A DNA stretch of 39,306 bases from JAYKHL01 sp035284865 (GTDB taxonomy: Bacteria; Cyanobacteriota; Sericytochromatia; S15B-MN24; JAQBPE01). Positions 7,646 through 15,470 of this stretch are shown one piece after another. The DNA lies in the NCBI GenBank assembly GCA_035284865.1, contig JAYKHL010000007.1:1-39306 (forward strand), written 5' to 3'. The position numbers and the translations under genes are program-made. A model generated the notes under the pieces. It did not search any database. It saw only the letters and a list, made by a program, of their open reading frames with translations, and had not been told where the DNA came from. How positions within the stretch are numbered: position 1 is the first letter of the stretch; the number at the start of each line of letters is the position of its first letter.

Positions 7646-8618
7646 GCGCGAGGCGCCTGGCGCCGTCGGTGTCCGCGGGCGAGAGCGGCGTGGGCCGCGG
7701 CGCCGCCAGCGCCGCCGCGAGGGCCGCCGTCCACTCGGCCACCCCCCAGCCGGGCTGCGCCGCGCGGGCCCGCTGGCCGACCCGGGCGGCCTGGTCGTCG
7801 TGGGAGCGTCGGAAGGCCACCTGCAGCGCGCGCACGCCGAAGGCATCGGCCTCCGCCGTGGCGTTGTAGCCCCCCCCCGTGACCAGCAGGTCCACGGCCT
7901 CCAGCAGCTCGCTCGCCGGCCACGGGTGGACCACGCGGGGATCGACGAGCCACCCCCCGAGCGGCAGGGGCGTGAAGAACCGCAGGTCGTGGGGCTGCCC
8001 GAGGCGCTCGCTGGCGTCACGCACCAGCCCGAACAGCCCCACGACCTCCCCGGGATCCCCCGCGTGCATGGCGACGATCAGCGGCCTGTCGGCCACGGCA
8101 GGCAGCCCCAGGCGCCGACGGGCATCGGCGGGCGCGAGCGCCTCGCCCGGCCGCCGGGCGAGCACCCAACCCACGGCCTCCACGCCCGCCCAGGGGGCCA
8201 CCGGCAAGGGAGCCACCACCCGGTCGTAGCAGCCCCAGGCCGGCGAGGCCTCAGGCGTGCCGCCGCCAGGCCTCGCCACCAGCACCTTGTGGGTGGCGCC
8301 CGCCAGCACGGCCGGCGTGAGCTCCCCGTGCAGCCCGTCCGGGAAGGTGTCCACCACCAGGCAGCCGATCGGCCCCAGCGCGGCCAGGGCCTGCCGGGCC
8401 AGCCCCGAGGCCACGCCCTCGGGCAGGGCCTGCGCCTCGTGGGCCCCGGGCAGCCGCAGGCACGGCAGGCCCTCGGCCAGGGCCAGGTGGGCGTAGGCCG
8501 AGCTGGTGACCACCAGCGGCGCCTCCGCGCCGAGGCGCGGCCGCAGCCAGCGCAGGACGGCCAGGGCGCGCTGCAGGTGGCCCAGGCCGCCGCCCAGGGC
8601 GTACCAGGCCAGCCTCAC
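7620..8618 (-). CDS. MurG-like (GT28-type) glycosyltransferase
   Basis: A 332-residue GT-B fold protein. The N-terminus has the G-G-G-L-G-H nucleotide-sugar transferase loop (residues 8-13), and the C-terminal half has a V-T-G-G-G-Y-N motif with a following A-D-A-F-G, as in MurG and related UDP-GlcNAc-using transferases. It most likely transfers a sugar from an NDP donor to a lipid or glycan acceptor at the inner membrane. The start is GTG, whose bases overlap the stop of the upstream Cys-rich gene (GTGA), so the two are translationally coupled. The 3' end overlaps the convergent radical SAM gene. Confidence 0.82.
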   Translation of the reverse strand: MRLAWYALGGGLGHLQRALAVLRWLRPRLGAEAPLVVTSSAYAHLALAEGLPCLRLPGAHEAQALPEGVASGLARQALAALGPIGCLVVDTFPDGLHGELTPAVLAGATHKVLVARPGGGTPEASPAWGCYDRVVAPLPVAPWAGVEAVGWVLARRPGEALAPADARRRLGLPAVADRPLIVAMHAGDPGEVVGLFGLVRDASERLGQPHDLRFFTPLPLGGWLVDPRVVHPWPASELLEAVDLLVTGGGYNATAEADAFGVRALQVAFRRSHDDQAARVGQRARAAQPGWGVAEWTAALAAALAAPRPTPLSPADTDGARRLALTVADLLR

Positions 8619-8896
8619 GTGAGATCGGACCAGGCGTTGTCGGGGTCGTCAGGGCGGGCGACCTCGAACGCCGCGAGGGCCTCCGCGTCGAACGTCAGGT
8701 CGGCCGGCAGGTTCACGACGGCCCCTGCCGCCGGGCCGCCCTCCGTGCAGGCCTGACACCGCCCTGCCGGGCCAAGGTGCTCCCGGCAACAGGGCGTCTG
8801 GCAGCCAGGACACAGGCCGGTGGCAGGGGCCCCGCACGGACGGGGTACGAGCATGCCAACGACCTGGCCGCACCCAGCTGGAGCACCTGATGACAT
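8615..8896 (-). CDS. Small Cys-rich zinc-binding (B-box-like) protein
   Basis: About 93 residues with a dense Cys/His cluster (C-x7-C-x2-C-x4-C-x3-H and then C-x2-C) resembling a B-box or zinc-ribbon fold, followed by an acidic tail rich in D, E and A. A structural zinc site is likely. The function is unknown; adapter or interaction roles are typical for such domains. The start is unclear. ATG 8896 has GGAGG at good spacing but overlaps the divergent glycosyltransferase start (8890). ATG 8854 avoids the overlap, and ATG 8908 is also possible. The stop overlaps the GTG of the following glycosyltransferase by four bases, so it is probably made together with that enzyme. Confidence 0.65.
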   Translation of the reverse strand: MSSGAPAGCGQVVGMLVPRPCGAPATGLCPGCQTPCCREHLGPAGRCQACTEGGPAAGAVVNLPADLTFDAEALAAFEVARPDDPDNAWSDLT

Positions 8897-10050
8897 CCTT
8901 GCCTCCATCCTCGCCGCGCGTGGCCCTGCTGGTGCCCCGCTGGCCCCCGGACCCGGGCGGCCTGGCCGGGGCCGCGGCCCGGCTTGCCAGGGGGCTGTCC
9001 CGCCACCTGCCCGTCCGCGTCATCATACCCGATCCCGGGCTGCCCCTTGGCCGCGTCCAGGCAAGCCAGGGGGATCGCCTGGAGGTCTGGCGCTTCGGGG
9101 CTCGGACCTGGGCGGAGCGGCAGGCCGGCTTCGAGGCCTGCCTGCTCGCCCGCCCCGACGTCGGGCTGGTGCATGCCGTCTATGCCAGCGAGACGGGACG
9201 GCCGGCGGTGCGAGCCGCGGCCCGGCTTCGCCTCCCCTGCGTCGTGGCCGCCCGTGGCAACGACCTCGACCGCGACGTGGACCGCCCGGAGCGTGGCCCC
9301 GCCGTGCGGGAGGCCCTGGCGGGGGCTGATGCGGTGGTGGGCGTCAGCCAGGCCCTGACGGCCCGCGCGCGAGGGCTCGGGGCGACGGGTCGGCTCGAGA
9401 CCATCCCCAACGGCGTGTCGACCGAGCGCTTTCGCCCGTTCGAGCGGGACCTCGCGCTCGCAGCACAGCTCGGGCTGTCGCCGGAGGAGGCCTTTCCCGT
9501 GCTGGCCTTCGTGGGCGAGGCGCGCCCCAAGAAGGGCCTCGACACGATGCTCGCGGCCTTCCAGCTGGTGCGCACCCGTCACCCTGCCGCCCGGCTGTGG
9601 CTGCTCGGCGGCCTCCGGGCAGACGGCCGGGCCGCCTGGGAGGCGTTTGCCGCGGCCCACCCCGTGGACGCGGCCGCGGTGCGCGTCGACCCGGCCTTCG
9701 AGCCGGACGACCTGCCGCCGTTGCTGGCGCTCGCCGAGGTGGGCTGGCTGCCGTCTCACCAGGATGGCCTGCCCAACGCGCTGCTGGAGACCCTCTCCTG
9801 CGGGCTGCCGACGGTGGCGAGCGCCGTGGGGGGGATCCCCGACGTGCTGGGAGGCAGCCCCCTCGAGGCGCTGCTGGTGCCCCCGGGGGATCCGGAGGCG
9901 CTGGCCGCGACCACCTGCTGGCTGCTGGACCAGCCCGAGGCGTGGATGGCGCTCGCCGAGCTCGGCCGGGAGCGCGTCGAGGAGGCCTTCTCGCCGGAGG
10001 CGGAGGTGGCAGCCTACCTCACGCTGTACGCGTCGCTGCTGGGGCCGTGA
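8890..10050 (+). CDS. GT4-family glycosyltransferase
   Basis: A 386-residue retaining GT-B glycosyltransferase. The N-terminal Rossmann half starts V-A-L-L-V-P-R-W-P-P-D-P-G-G. The central I-P-N-G-V motif, the F-V-G-E-x-R-P-K-K-G-L-D segment and the C-terminal nucleotide-binding segment D-G-L-P-N-A-L-L-E-T-L-S-C-G-L-P are all typical of GT4. The first Glu of the usual E-x7-E pair is replaced by Asp. It would transfer a sugar from an activated nucleotide-sugar in cell-surface polysaccharide or glycolipid synthesis. GGAG lies six bases before the ATG. Its tail overlaps the convergent second GT4 gene by 32 bp. Confidence 0.9.
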   Translation: MTSLPPSSPRVALLVPRWPPDPGGLAGAAARLARGLSRHLPVRVIIPDPGLPLGRVQASQGDRLEVWRFGARTWAERQAGFEACLLARPDVGLVHAVYASETGRPAVRAAARLRLPCVVAARGNDLDRDVDRPERGPAVREALAGADAVVGVSQALTARARGLGATGRLETIPNGVSTERFRPFERDLALAAQLGLSPEEAFPVLAFVGEARPKKGLDTMLAAFQLVRTRHPAARLWLLGGLRADGRAAWEAFAAAHPVDAAAVRVDPAFEPDDLPPLLALAEVGWLPSHQDGLPNALLETLSCGLPTVASAVGGIPDVLGGSPLEALLVPPGDPEALAATTCWLLDQPEAWMALAELGRERVEEAFSPEAEVAAYLTLYASLLGP

Positions 10051-11194
10051 CGCCGAGCTCGGCGTAGGTCGCGCGCCAGGCCGCCTGGATGTGCGACCAG
10101 TCCCAGCCCTCCGCCAGGGCCCGCGCGCCCGCCGCGAGGCGGGCACGCAGCGCGGCGTCGGCGAGGACGGCCTGCAGCGCCTGCGCCCAGGCGGCCGGGT
10201 CGTCCGGCGGCACCAACCAGGCGCTCTCGCCGTGCTGAAAGAGGGCCTCGACGGGCGGCACGGCGCTGGCCACGATGGGCCTGCCCGCAGCCGCGTACTC
10301 CAGCAGCTTCAGGGGGCAACACCCCTGCACGACGTTGCGGGCGCTGCCGTCGAGCGGCGCCACGCACACCCGGGCCCGCGCGAGGGCGGCCGGCACGTCG
10401 GCCGGGGCCAGCGGGGGCGCGAGCAGGACGCGCCCCGCGACGCCGAGCCGGGCCGCCCGTCCCCGCAGGCGCGCGGCCCAGCCACGGCCGGGCGGGCCGA
10501 TGACGCGCAGCCGCACCGCAGGCGGGAGCAGGGCCAGCGCGGCCAGCAGGGTGTCCAGCCCCTGCCAGGGAGCCAGGGTGCCGACGTAAAGCAGCTCGGG
10601 CCCCTCGCCATCCCCCGCCGTGGGGGAAAAGGCGGCCAGCTCGACGCCGTTCGGCACGATGCGGACGCGCCCCGGATCCGCCCCGAGGTCCACCAGGCAG
10701 CGCGCCGTCACGGGGCTCACGGCCACGAGCCGGTCGGCGGCGCGGAGGAGGCGCTGCTCCAGCGCCCGCAGCCGGGCCAGCAAGGCGGGCTGGGTCGCCA
10801 GCCCCGGCAGGTGAACGGGCAGCTCGAAGGAGGGCAGGCCATTGACCTCCCAGATCAGCGGCGTGGTGCCACCCGTCGCGTCGCGCCAGAGGGCCAGCGG
10901 CACCCCCTGCCAGACGTCCCGGACGTGCCAGGCCCGGTGCGAGCCCGCCTGCGCCAGGGCCAGCACGTGGGCCCCGAAGGCGTCCGCACGCGCCAGCACG
11001 TTGGGCGTGGCGGCCTGCGCCAGGGGCCACGCCCGCACGCCGGGCCAGGCCAGGGGCTGCCACCGCGCCGGCAGCGTGGCGAGGTCGACGGCGTGCCCGT
11101 CCGCCACCAGCCCCTCCACGAGCGCCCGGATGTGCCGGCTGGCCCCCTTCGGGGCCGGCACCGGGTCGAAGGCGGCGTAGAGGATGCGGCTCAC
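10019..11194 (-). CDS. GT4-family glycosyltransferase
   Basis: A 391-residue GT-B protein. The N-terminal half has the GT4-type acceptor domain (start region A-P-K-G-A-S-R-H). An I-V-P-N-G-V-E motif is in the middle, followed by L-Y-V-G-T-L-A-P-W-Q-G-L-D and a C-terminal P-L-K-L-L-E-Y-A-A-A-G-R-P segment. This is the usual retaining glycosyltransferase layout. The start is GTG, 13 bp downstream of the lipoprotein stop at 11208, so the lipoprotein and this enzyme probably form one minus-strand unit. The second sugar acceptor or donor cannot be told from sequence. Confidence 0.9.
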   Translation of the reverse strand: MSRILYAAFDPVPAPKGASRHIRALVEGLVADGHAVDLATLPARWQPLAWPGVRAWPLAQAATPNVLARADAFGAHVLALAQAGSHRAWHVRDVWQGVPLALWRDATGGTTPLIWEVNGLPSFELPVHLPGLATQPALLARLRALEQRLLRAADRLVAVSPVTARCLVDLGADPGRVRIVPNGVELAAFSPTAGDGEGPELLYVGTLAPWQGLDTLLAALALLPPAVRLRVIGPPGRGWAARLRGRAARLGVAGRVLLAPPLAPADVPAALARARVCVAPLDGSARNVVQGCCPLKLLEYAAAGRPIVASAVPPVEALFQHGESAWLVPPDDPAAWAQALQAVLADAALRARLAAGARALAEGWDWSHIQAAWRATYAELGVTAPAATRTA

Positions 11195-11207
11195 GGACGC
11201 CTCGCGC

Positions 11208-11900
11208 TCACGGCGTGACGCTGACCAGCTCCATGGTGGACTCGTAGGTCATCGTGGTGGGCGCCGCGGGGGACGCCTCCCCTTCCAGGCCGGGCAGCGT
11301 GACGCCCGCCGGCAGCTGGAAGCCAGGGGGCAGCTGCCGCAGGCCGTAGGCGTCGGGGCCCTGGGAGCCCTTCGTGACAGACTTCACGAGCCCCACGTCG
11401 TCGCTGGCCCAGAAGGTCGTCTCGCTCGTGCCGCTGGGCACCTTGAGGGTGCCAGCGTAGCGCGTCGTGGCGAACTCCCCCGCCTTCACCTTCACCGTCT
11501 CACGGGTGACGCTGCTCTGGCTCCAGGTGCCCCCTTGCGCCACGCTCTGGCTGAACACCGCGCCATCGGAGGGCTGCGACAGGTCCACCGTGGTCGTGGA
11601 CTCCGTGGGGATCCCCATCGCCGTCACCACCACCTTCAAGGTGGCCTTCTGGCCGTCGATGCGGGTGACCTCCTGGGACATCGTGGTGGTCACGAGGGCC
11701 CCCGCCAGCCCGGCCGTCGTCTCGTGGACCCACTTGCGGCCGGCCTTGTAGACCCGGGCCAGCCCCGCGGCGCTGGCGGGGTCGGCGGGCGTGGCGGCAG
11801 CGGGCGTGGCAGGCGGTGTGGGGCCGTTGGAGGCGGGGTTGGCGGCGGTGCAGCCCGCCGCGGCGAGGGCACCGATGAGAAGGAGGCCGGAACGGTTCAT
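11208..11900 (-). CDS. Hypothetical lipoprotein
   Basis: A 230-residue lipoprotein. The signal peptide ends A-A-A-G-C (Cys at residue 17), followed by a low-complexity Pro/Ala/Thr linker to about residue 45. After that comes a beta-rich domain dominated by T, V and S. I do not recognise the family; the pattern W-V-H-E-T-T ... F-W-A-S-D-D-V-G-L-V-K-S resembles the DUF3108-type or LolA/LolB-like beta sheets seen in periplasmic proteins, but this is weak. A CAGGAG lies nine bases before the ATG. It sits just ahead of a GT4 glycosyltransferase gene. Confidence 0.75.
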   Translation of the reverse strand: MNRSGLLLIGALAAAGCTAANPASNGPTPPATPAAATPADPASAAGLARVYKAGRKWVHETTAGLAGALVTTTMSQEVTRIDGQKATLKVVVTAMGIPTESTTTVDLSQPSDGAVFSQSVAQGGTWSQSSVTRETVKVKAGEFATTRYAGTLKVPSGTSETTFWASDDVGLVKSVTKGSQGPDAYGLRQLPPGFQLPAGVTLPGLEGEASPAAPTTMTYESTMELVSVTP

Positions 11901-11991
11901 GGGGCAGGGCTCCTGACAGCAAAACGTCGTGACGTGGTCCAGTATGCCACGGGACCAGCCAGCGGGCCACTGGCGCCGGGAGGCCTGGGGC

Positions 11992-12020
11992 TTGCCACTC
12001 GTTCTACGAAGAACTAAACT
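11992..12020 (+). promoter_or_regulatory. Sigma-70-type promoter for the pirin gene
   Basis: TTGCCA (11992-11997), 17 bp, then TAAACT (12015-12020) form a good sigma-70-type promoter ending 33 bp before the pirin ATG. The spacer contains GTTCT and AGAAC as 5-bp inverted arms around ACGA (12001-12014), a possible operator placed where a repressor would block RNA polymerase. Confidence 0.55.
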
Positions 12021-12053
12021 GGAGCCCCCCGCCCTTCGCGCCGGAGCCCCCCG

Positions 12054-12935
12054 ATGCCTCTCCAGCCCCTTCGCCCGCTCACCCGCCTGTACCCCCCGCC
12101 GCCGCTGCACTGGGTCGGGGACGGCTTCCGCGTGCGGGGGTACCTGCAGGCTTACGCGGACCTCGCCGAGGCCATGGACCCCTTCTTGCTGCTGGACTAC
12201 CACCCGCCGTACACCTACGCCCCGACCCAGTACCGGCGCGGCGTGGGCACGCACCCGCACCGCGGCTTCGAGACGGTGACGTTGGCCTTCGCAGGCAGCG
12301 TCTCGCACCACGACAGCGCCGGCGGCGGGGGCACGATCGGGCCCGGGGACGTGCAGTGGATGTCGGCGGCTTCCGGGGTGCTGCACCAGGAGTACCACGC
12401 GGCCGAGTTCGCCCGCACGGGCGGGACCTTCCAGATGGCGCAGCTCTGGGTGAACCTGCCCGCCCGCCACAAGATGGGCCCCCCGAGCTACCACGCGATC
12501 ACCGCGGCAGAGCTGGGGCACGTGGCCCTGCCGGAGGAGGGCGGCCACGTGCGGGTGCTGGCAGGCGAGTTCCAGGGGGTGCGGGGCCCCGCCCGGCCCT
12601 TCAGCCCCATCGCCATCCAGGATGTGACGCTGGCGGCCGGGCGCCAGGTGCGGCTGGAGCTGCCGGAGACGTTCAACGTGGGGCTGCTGGTGATGGCCGG
12701 CCCCGTGACCCTCAACGGGCACCGGGCGGCCACCGACGACTTCGCGAGCTTCCGACCGGGGGCAGGCGGGATCGAGGTCGTGGCGGAGGCCACGGCCCGG
12801 CTGCTGGTGCTGGCCGGCGAGCCCCTCGGCGAGCCCGTGGTGGCCCACGGCCCCTTCGTCATGAGCAGCGTGGCCGAGATCGAGCAGGCCATCGAGGACT
12901 TCAACAGCGGCAGGTTCGGGCGGCTGGAGGGCTGA
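12054..12935 (+). CDS. Pirin family protein
   Basis: A 293-residue bicupin of the pirin family. The N-terminal cupin iron site is complete, with H67 and H69 in T-H-P-H-R-G-F-E-T and then H111 and E113, equivalent to the four iron ligands of human pirin. Bacterial pirins include quercetin 2,3-dioxygenase activity and protein-regulatory roles; which applies here is unknown. GGAG lies seven bases before the ATG, and a convincing promoter with an embedded inverted repeat lies just upstream, so the gene probably has its own regulated transcript. Confidence 0.93.
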   Translation: MPLQPLRPLTRLYPPPPLHWVGDGFRVRGYLQAYADLAEAMDPFLLLDYHPPYTYAPTQYRRGVGTHPHRGFETVTLAFAGSVSHHDSAGGGGTIGPGDVQWMSAASGVLHQEYHAAEFARTGGTFQMAQLWVNLPARHKMGPPSYHAITAAELGHVALPEEGGHVRVLAGEFQGVRGPARPFSPIAIQDVTLAAGRQVRLELPETFNVGLLVMAGPVTLNGHRAATDDFASFRPGAGGIEVVAEATARLLVLAGEPLGEPVVAHGPFVMSSVAEIEQAIEDFNSGRFGRLEG

Positions 12936-13012
12936 GGGGGCGGCGCCAGGGGGGTGAGGACCACCGTCTGGGCGGGCATGGAGCCTGGGCACCCACCAGC
13001 CCTGGAGGCCCC

Positions 13013-13447
13013 ATGTCGCCCGCCACCATCGCCCTCACGCTTGCCACGATCGTGCTGTGGGGGGTCATCCCGCTGATCGACAAGGTGGCCGTGGGGCACG
13101 CCGCGGTCTCGCCGCTGGTCGGCATCGCGATCCGGGCGACGGCCGTGGTGGTGCTTGCCGTGCCGCTGGCCCTCTGGGCAGGCGACGCGGGCCCGGCGCT
13201 GCGCGCCCTGCCGTGGCGCGTCGTCGGCCTGTATGCGGCCTCGGGCGTGGTGTCGCTGCTGCTGGCCCAGTACGCCTACTACACCCTGCTGAGGCAGGCG
13301 GACGTGGCGCGGGTGTTTCCGCTGCTGTTCGCGGCCGCCCCCGTCGTCACGGTCGGGCTGGCGATCGCGCTGCTCGGCGAGTCGCTCACGCCGCGGCAGG
13401 CCCTGGGCACCTTGCTGATCGTGGGGGGCGGGCTGCTCATGCTCTGA
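13013..13447 (+). CDS. Single-domain EamA/DMT-family membrane protein
   Basis: A 144-residue hydrophobic protein with four to five transmembrane helices, equal to one EamA repeat instead of the usual two. The N-terminal L-W-G-V-I-P and the C-terminal G-E-S-L-T-P-R-Q-A-L-G-x-L-L-I-V-G-G pattern are typical of the drug/metabolite transporter superfamily. Such half-size members act as homo- or heterodimers. The start ATG has GGAGG four bases upstream. The substrate is unknown. A T-rich stretch follows the stop (about 13455-13470) and could aid termination or form the next gene's promoter. Confidence 0.85.
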   Translation: MSPATIALTLATIVLWGVIPLIDKVAVGHAAVSPLVGIAIRATAVVVLAVPLALWAGDAGPALRALPWRVVGLYAASGVVSLLLAQYAYYTLLRQADVARVFPLLFAAAPVVTVGLAIALLGESLTPRQALGTLLIVGGGLLML

Positions 13448-13550
13448 GGGCCTCCTTATTTTTATTTTAACTTGAACACAACCCTGTGAAACGACGCCGG
13501 AACCGCCGCGGCAGACGAGGCCTGGGCCCCCTCGTGCGGAAAGGACCCCG

Positions 13551-14807
13551 ATGCGCCGCCCTGTCGCCCTGCTCTCCACCCTGGCCGCGCTGACGGCTTG
13601 CGCGCCTGGCGCGATGCCCCCCCGGCTGGCCAGCGCCCGGCCGCCCGGGGACGCCGAGGCGCAGGCCAGCCGTCGCCCGCCGGCGCAAGAGGTCCAGATC
13701 CGCTTCCGCTCCGAGGCCTCCCTGCAGGCCCTGACCCGGCGAGGGCTCGACCTCTTCGAGGACGTCGACCTCTCCCACCGGACGGTCGGGGCCCGCGTCA
13801 CGCCAGCCCAGGCTGCGGCGCTGCGGCGCGCGGGGTACGAGGTGGTGGAGGTCGCCCGCACCGAGGACCTGGAGGAGGGGTTCCCCAAGGGCTACCGCAG
13901 CGTCGAGGCCGTCCATGCCGAGCTGAAGGCCCTGACCCGGCAGGCCCCGGACGTGGCTCGCCTGACCTCCATCGGCCAGAGCCTGGAGGGCAGGGACCTG
14001 CCGGCGCTGCGTCTCACGGCCGCCCCGGGCGCGCCGCGCGTGCTGTACTACGCGGGGGAGCACGCCCGCGAGCTCCCCCCCGTGGAGGTCACGATGGACC
14101 TGGCCTGGCACCTCGTGCGGGGCTGGGCCGCGCAGGACCCGACGGTGCGCGAGCTGCTCACGAGCCGGGAGGTCTGGGTGCTGCCGCTGCTCAACCCCGA
14201 CGGCCGCGTGCGCGTCCAGGACGGCGATGCGATGTGGCGCAAGAACGCGCGTCCCAACGCCGACGGCAGCGTGGGCGTCGACCTGAACCGCAACCACGAC
14301 AACCACTGGACGATGGGCAACGCCCGGCCGGGTGACGAGGACTTCCGGGGCCCGGCGGCCTTGTCGGAGCCCGAGGCCGTCGCCCTGGGACGCTTCATGG
14401 GCGCGCAACGCTTCCTGCTCTGCGTCGACATCCACAGCTTTGCGGGGATGGTGCTCTGGCCCCCCGGCTACACCAAGCAGTTCAGCCCGGCGGAGGCCGC
14501 GCTGGGGCGCCTGGGGCGCCCGGTGGCGAACAGGCTGGCCTACAAGGCGGGGCCCATCGCGCGGCTGCTCTACCAGGTGTCTGGCGACTCCAGCACCTGG
14601 GTGCACGAGGCCCACGGCACGCTGGCGTACACCGTCGAGCTCGACGATCGCGGCTTCCACCCGGCCATCGGGGCCGCCCGCAAGGACTTCGAGGACTGGC
14701 GCTGGCCGCTCATCTGGATGGCGCTGCGCGCGAAGGACCCGGCCAGCGCCGAGCTCAACCTGCCCCCGGAGCCCCGGCACTTCGCCGGGCTGGGCCTGCG
14801 GCTCTGA
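13551..14807 (+). CDS. M14 zinc carboxypeptidase, lipoprotein
   Basis: A 418-residue exported metallo-carboxypeptidase. The signal peptide ends L-T-A-C, with the lipid Cys at 17. A prodomain-like region spans about 45-105 and the M14 catalytic domain about 115-395. Zinc ligands H171, E174 (H-A-R-E) and H295 and the catalytic E363 are present, as is the G-V-D-L-N-R-N motif (242-248). It should cleave C-terminal residues from peptides or wall-derived peptides in the periplasm or on the outer membrane. A paralogue with the same architecture lies at 21813-23249. A perfect GC hairpin follows the stop directly. Confidence 0.92.
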   Translation: MRRPVALLSTLAALTACAPGAMPPRLASARPPGDAEAQASRRPPAQEVQIRFRSEASLQALTRRGLDLFEDVDLSHRTVGARVTPAQAAALRRAGYEVVEVARTEDLEEGFPKGYRSVEAVHAELKALTRQAPDVARLTSIGQSLEGRDLPALRLTAAPGAPRVLYYAGEHARELPPVEVTMDLAWHLVRGWAAQDPTVRELLTSREVWVLPLLNPDGRVRVQDGDAMWRKNARPNADGSVGVDLNRNHDNHWTMGNARPGDEDFRGPAALSEPEAVALGRFMGAQRFLLCVDIHSFAGMVLWPPGYTKQFSPAEAALGRLGRPVANRLAYKAGPIARLLYQVSGDSSTWVHEAHGTLAYTVELDDRGFHPAIGAARKDFEDWRWPLIWMALRAKDPASAELNLPPEPRHFAGLGLRL

Positions 14808-14828
14808 GGGCCCGCCCCGGGCGGGCCC
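14808..14828 (+). terminator. GC-rich hairpin after the M14 gene
   Basis: A perfect 9-bp inverted repeat, GGGCCCGCC and GGCGGGCCC around a 3-base loop, begins on the base after the stop codon. There is no T-tract after it, so it is either a Rho-independent-like terminator of a GC-rich genome or a 3'-end stabiliser. Confidence 0.45.
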
Positions 14829-14979
14829 TGGCAGGCGCGCCGCGTCAGCTGCCAGATCGGACACAGACGTGGCCCCGCTCGGCCGGCTACCCTGGCCCCA
14901 GCCGGCGAGGCGCCCGGCCGGATGGCGCCAGAACGCACCCTGCCCGCCAGCCCGGGCTCACGAGGAGGCTTGCTCCCCC

Positions 14980-15441
14980 ATGCACGACGACCTGCTGTCT
15001 CAGTTTGCCGCGACCCTGCGCGATCGCTGGCTCAAGGACCTCATCACGGAGGAGCTCACGGCGCTCCGCCAGCTGGACCTGCCGATGATCCAGATGCTCG
15101 CGATGATGCCGCAGGAGAAGGCAACGGCGTGGCTCTCGGAGCGCGAGGCCGAGTGGCTCACGGCGATCGCCGAGGGGCGGGGCCTCGAGTGGGAGGTCCA
15201 GCGCCTGCAGCGCTGGGAGCAAGATGACATCCCGGGCATCCCGAAGGGCGCGCTGCACCCGGCCGACGTGCCCCTCTTCCACGCCGCGCAGCGGGCGGCC
15301 CTGCAGCGGTTCGTGGGCCGCTTCAGCCGTGACCCGAAGGTCAAGGTGGAGCTCCTCGCGGCGATCGAGGGGCACTTCCAGCCCTACTTCGCCGCGGCGC
15401 TGCGCACCTACCAGCGGATGGTGGTGCAGCGGGCCGGTTAG
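14980..15441 (+). CDS. Hypothetical helical protein
   Basis: A 153-residue protein of no recognised family. It appears soluble and almost wholly alpha-helical, with many charged residues, a W-rich middle region around residues 48-75 and no signal peptide or membrane segment. GAGGAGG lies upstream of the ATG at a rather long spacing of 11. It is 29 bp ahead of the ABC transporter ATPase gene on the same strand and may be part of that transcription unit, although nothing in its sequence ties it to transport. Confidence 0.7.
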   Translation: MHDDLLSQFAATLRDRWLKDLITEELTALRQLDLPMIQMLAMMPQEKATAWLSEREAEWLTAIAEGRGLEWEVQRLQRWEQDDIPGIPKGALHPADVPLFHAAQRAALQRFVGRFSRDPKVKVELLAAIEGHFQPYFAAALRTYQRMVVQRAG

Positions 15442-15470
15442 GCCCCCGGTCCGACCGGGAACGGGGGGGT

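Noticed and set aside
11208..12992. A 594-codon minus-strand frame joining the lipoprotein at 11208-11900 to sequence opposite the pirin gene
   Set aside because: The lipoprotein has its own ATG with CAGGAG and a signal peptide at 11900; the upstream part is antisense to the pirin.
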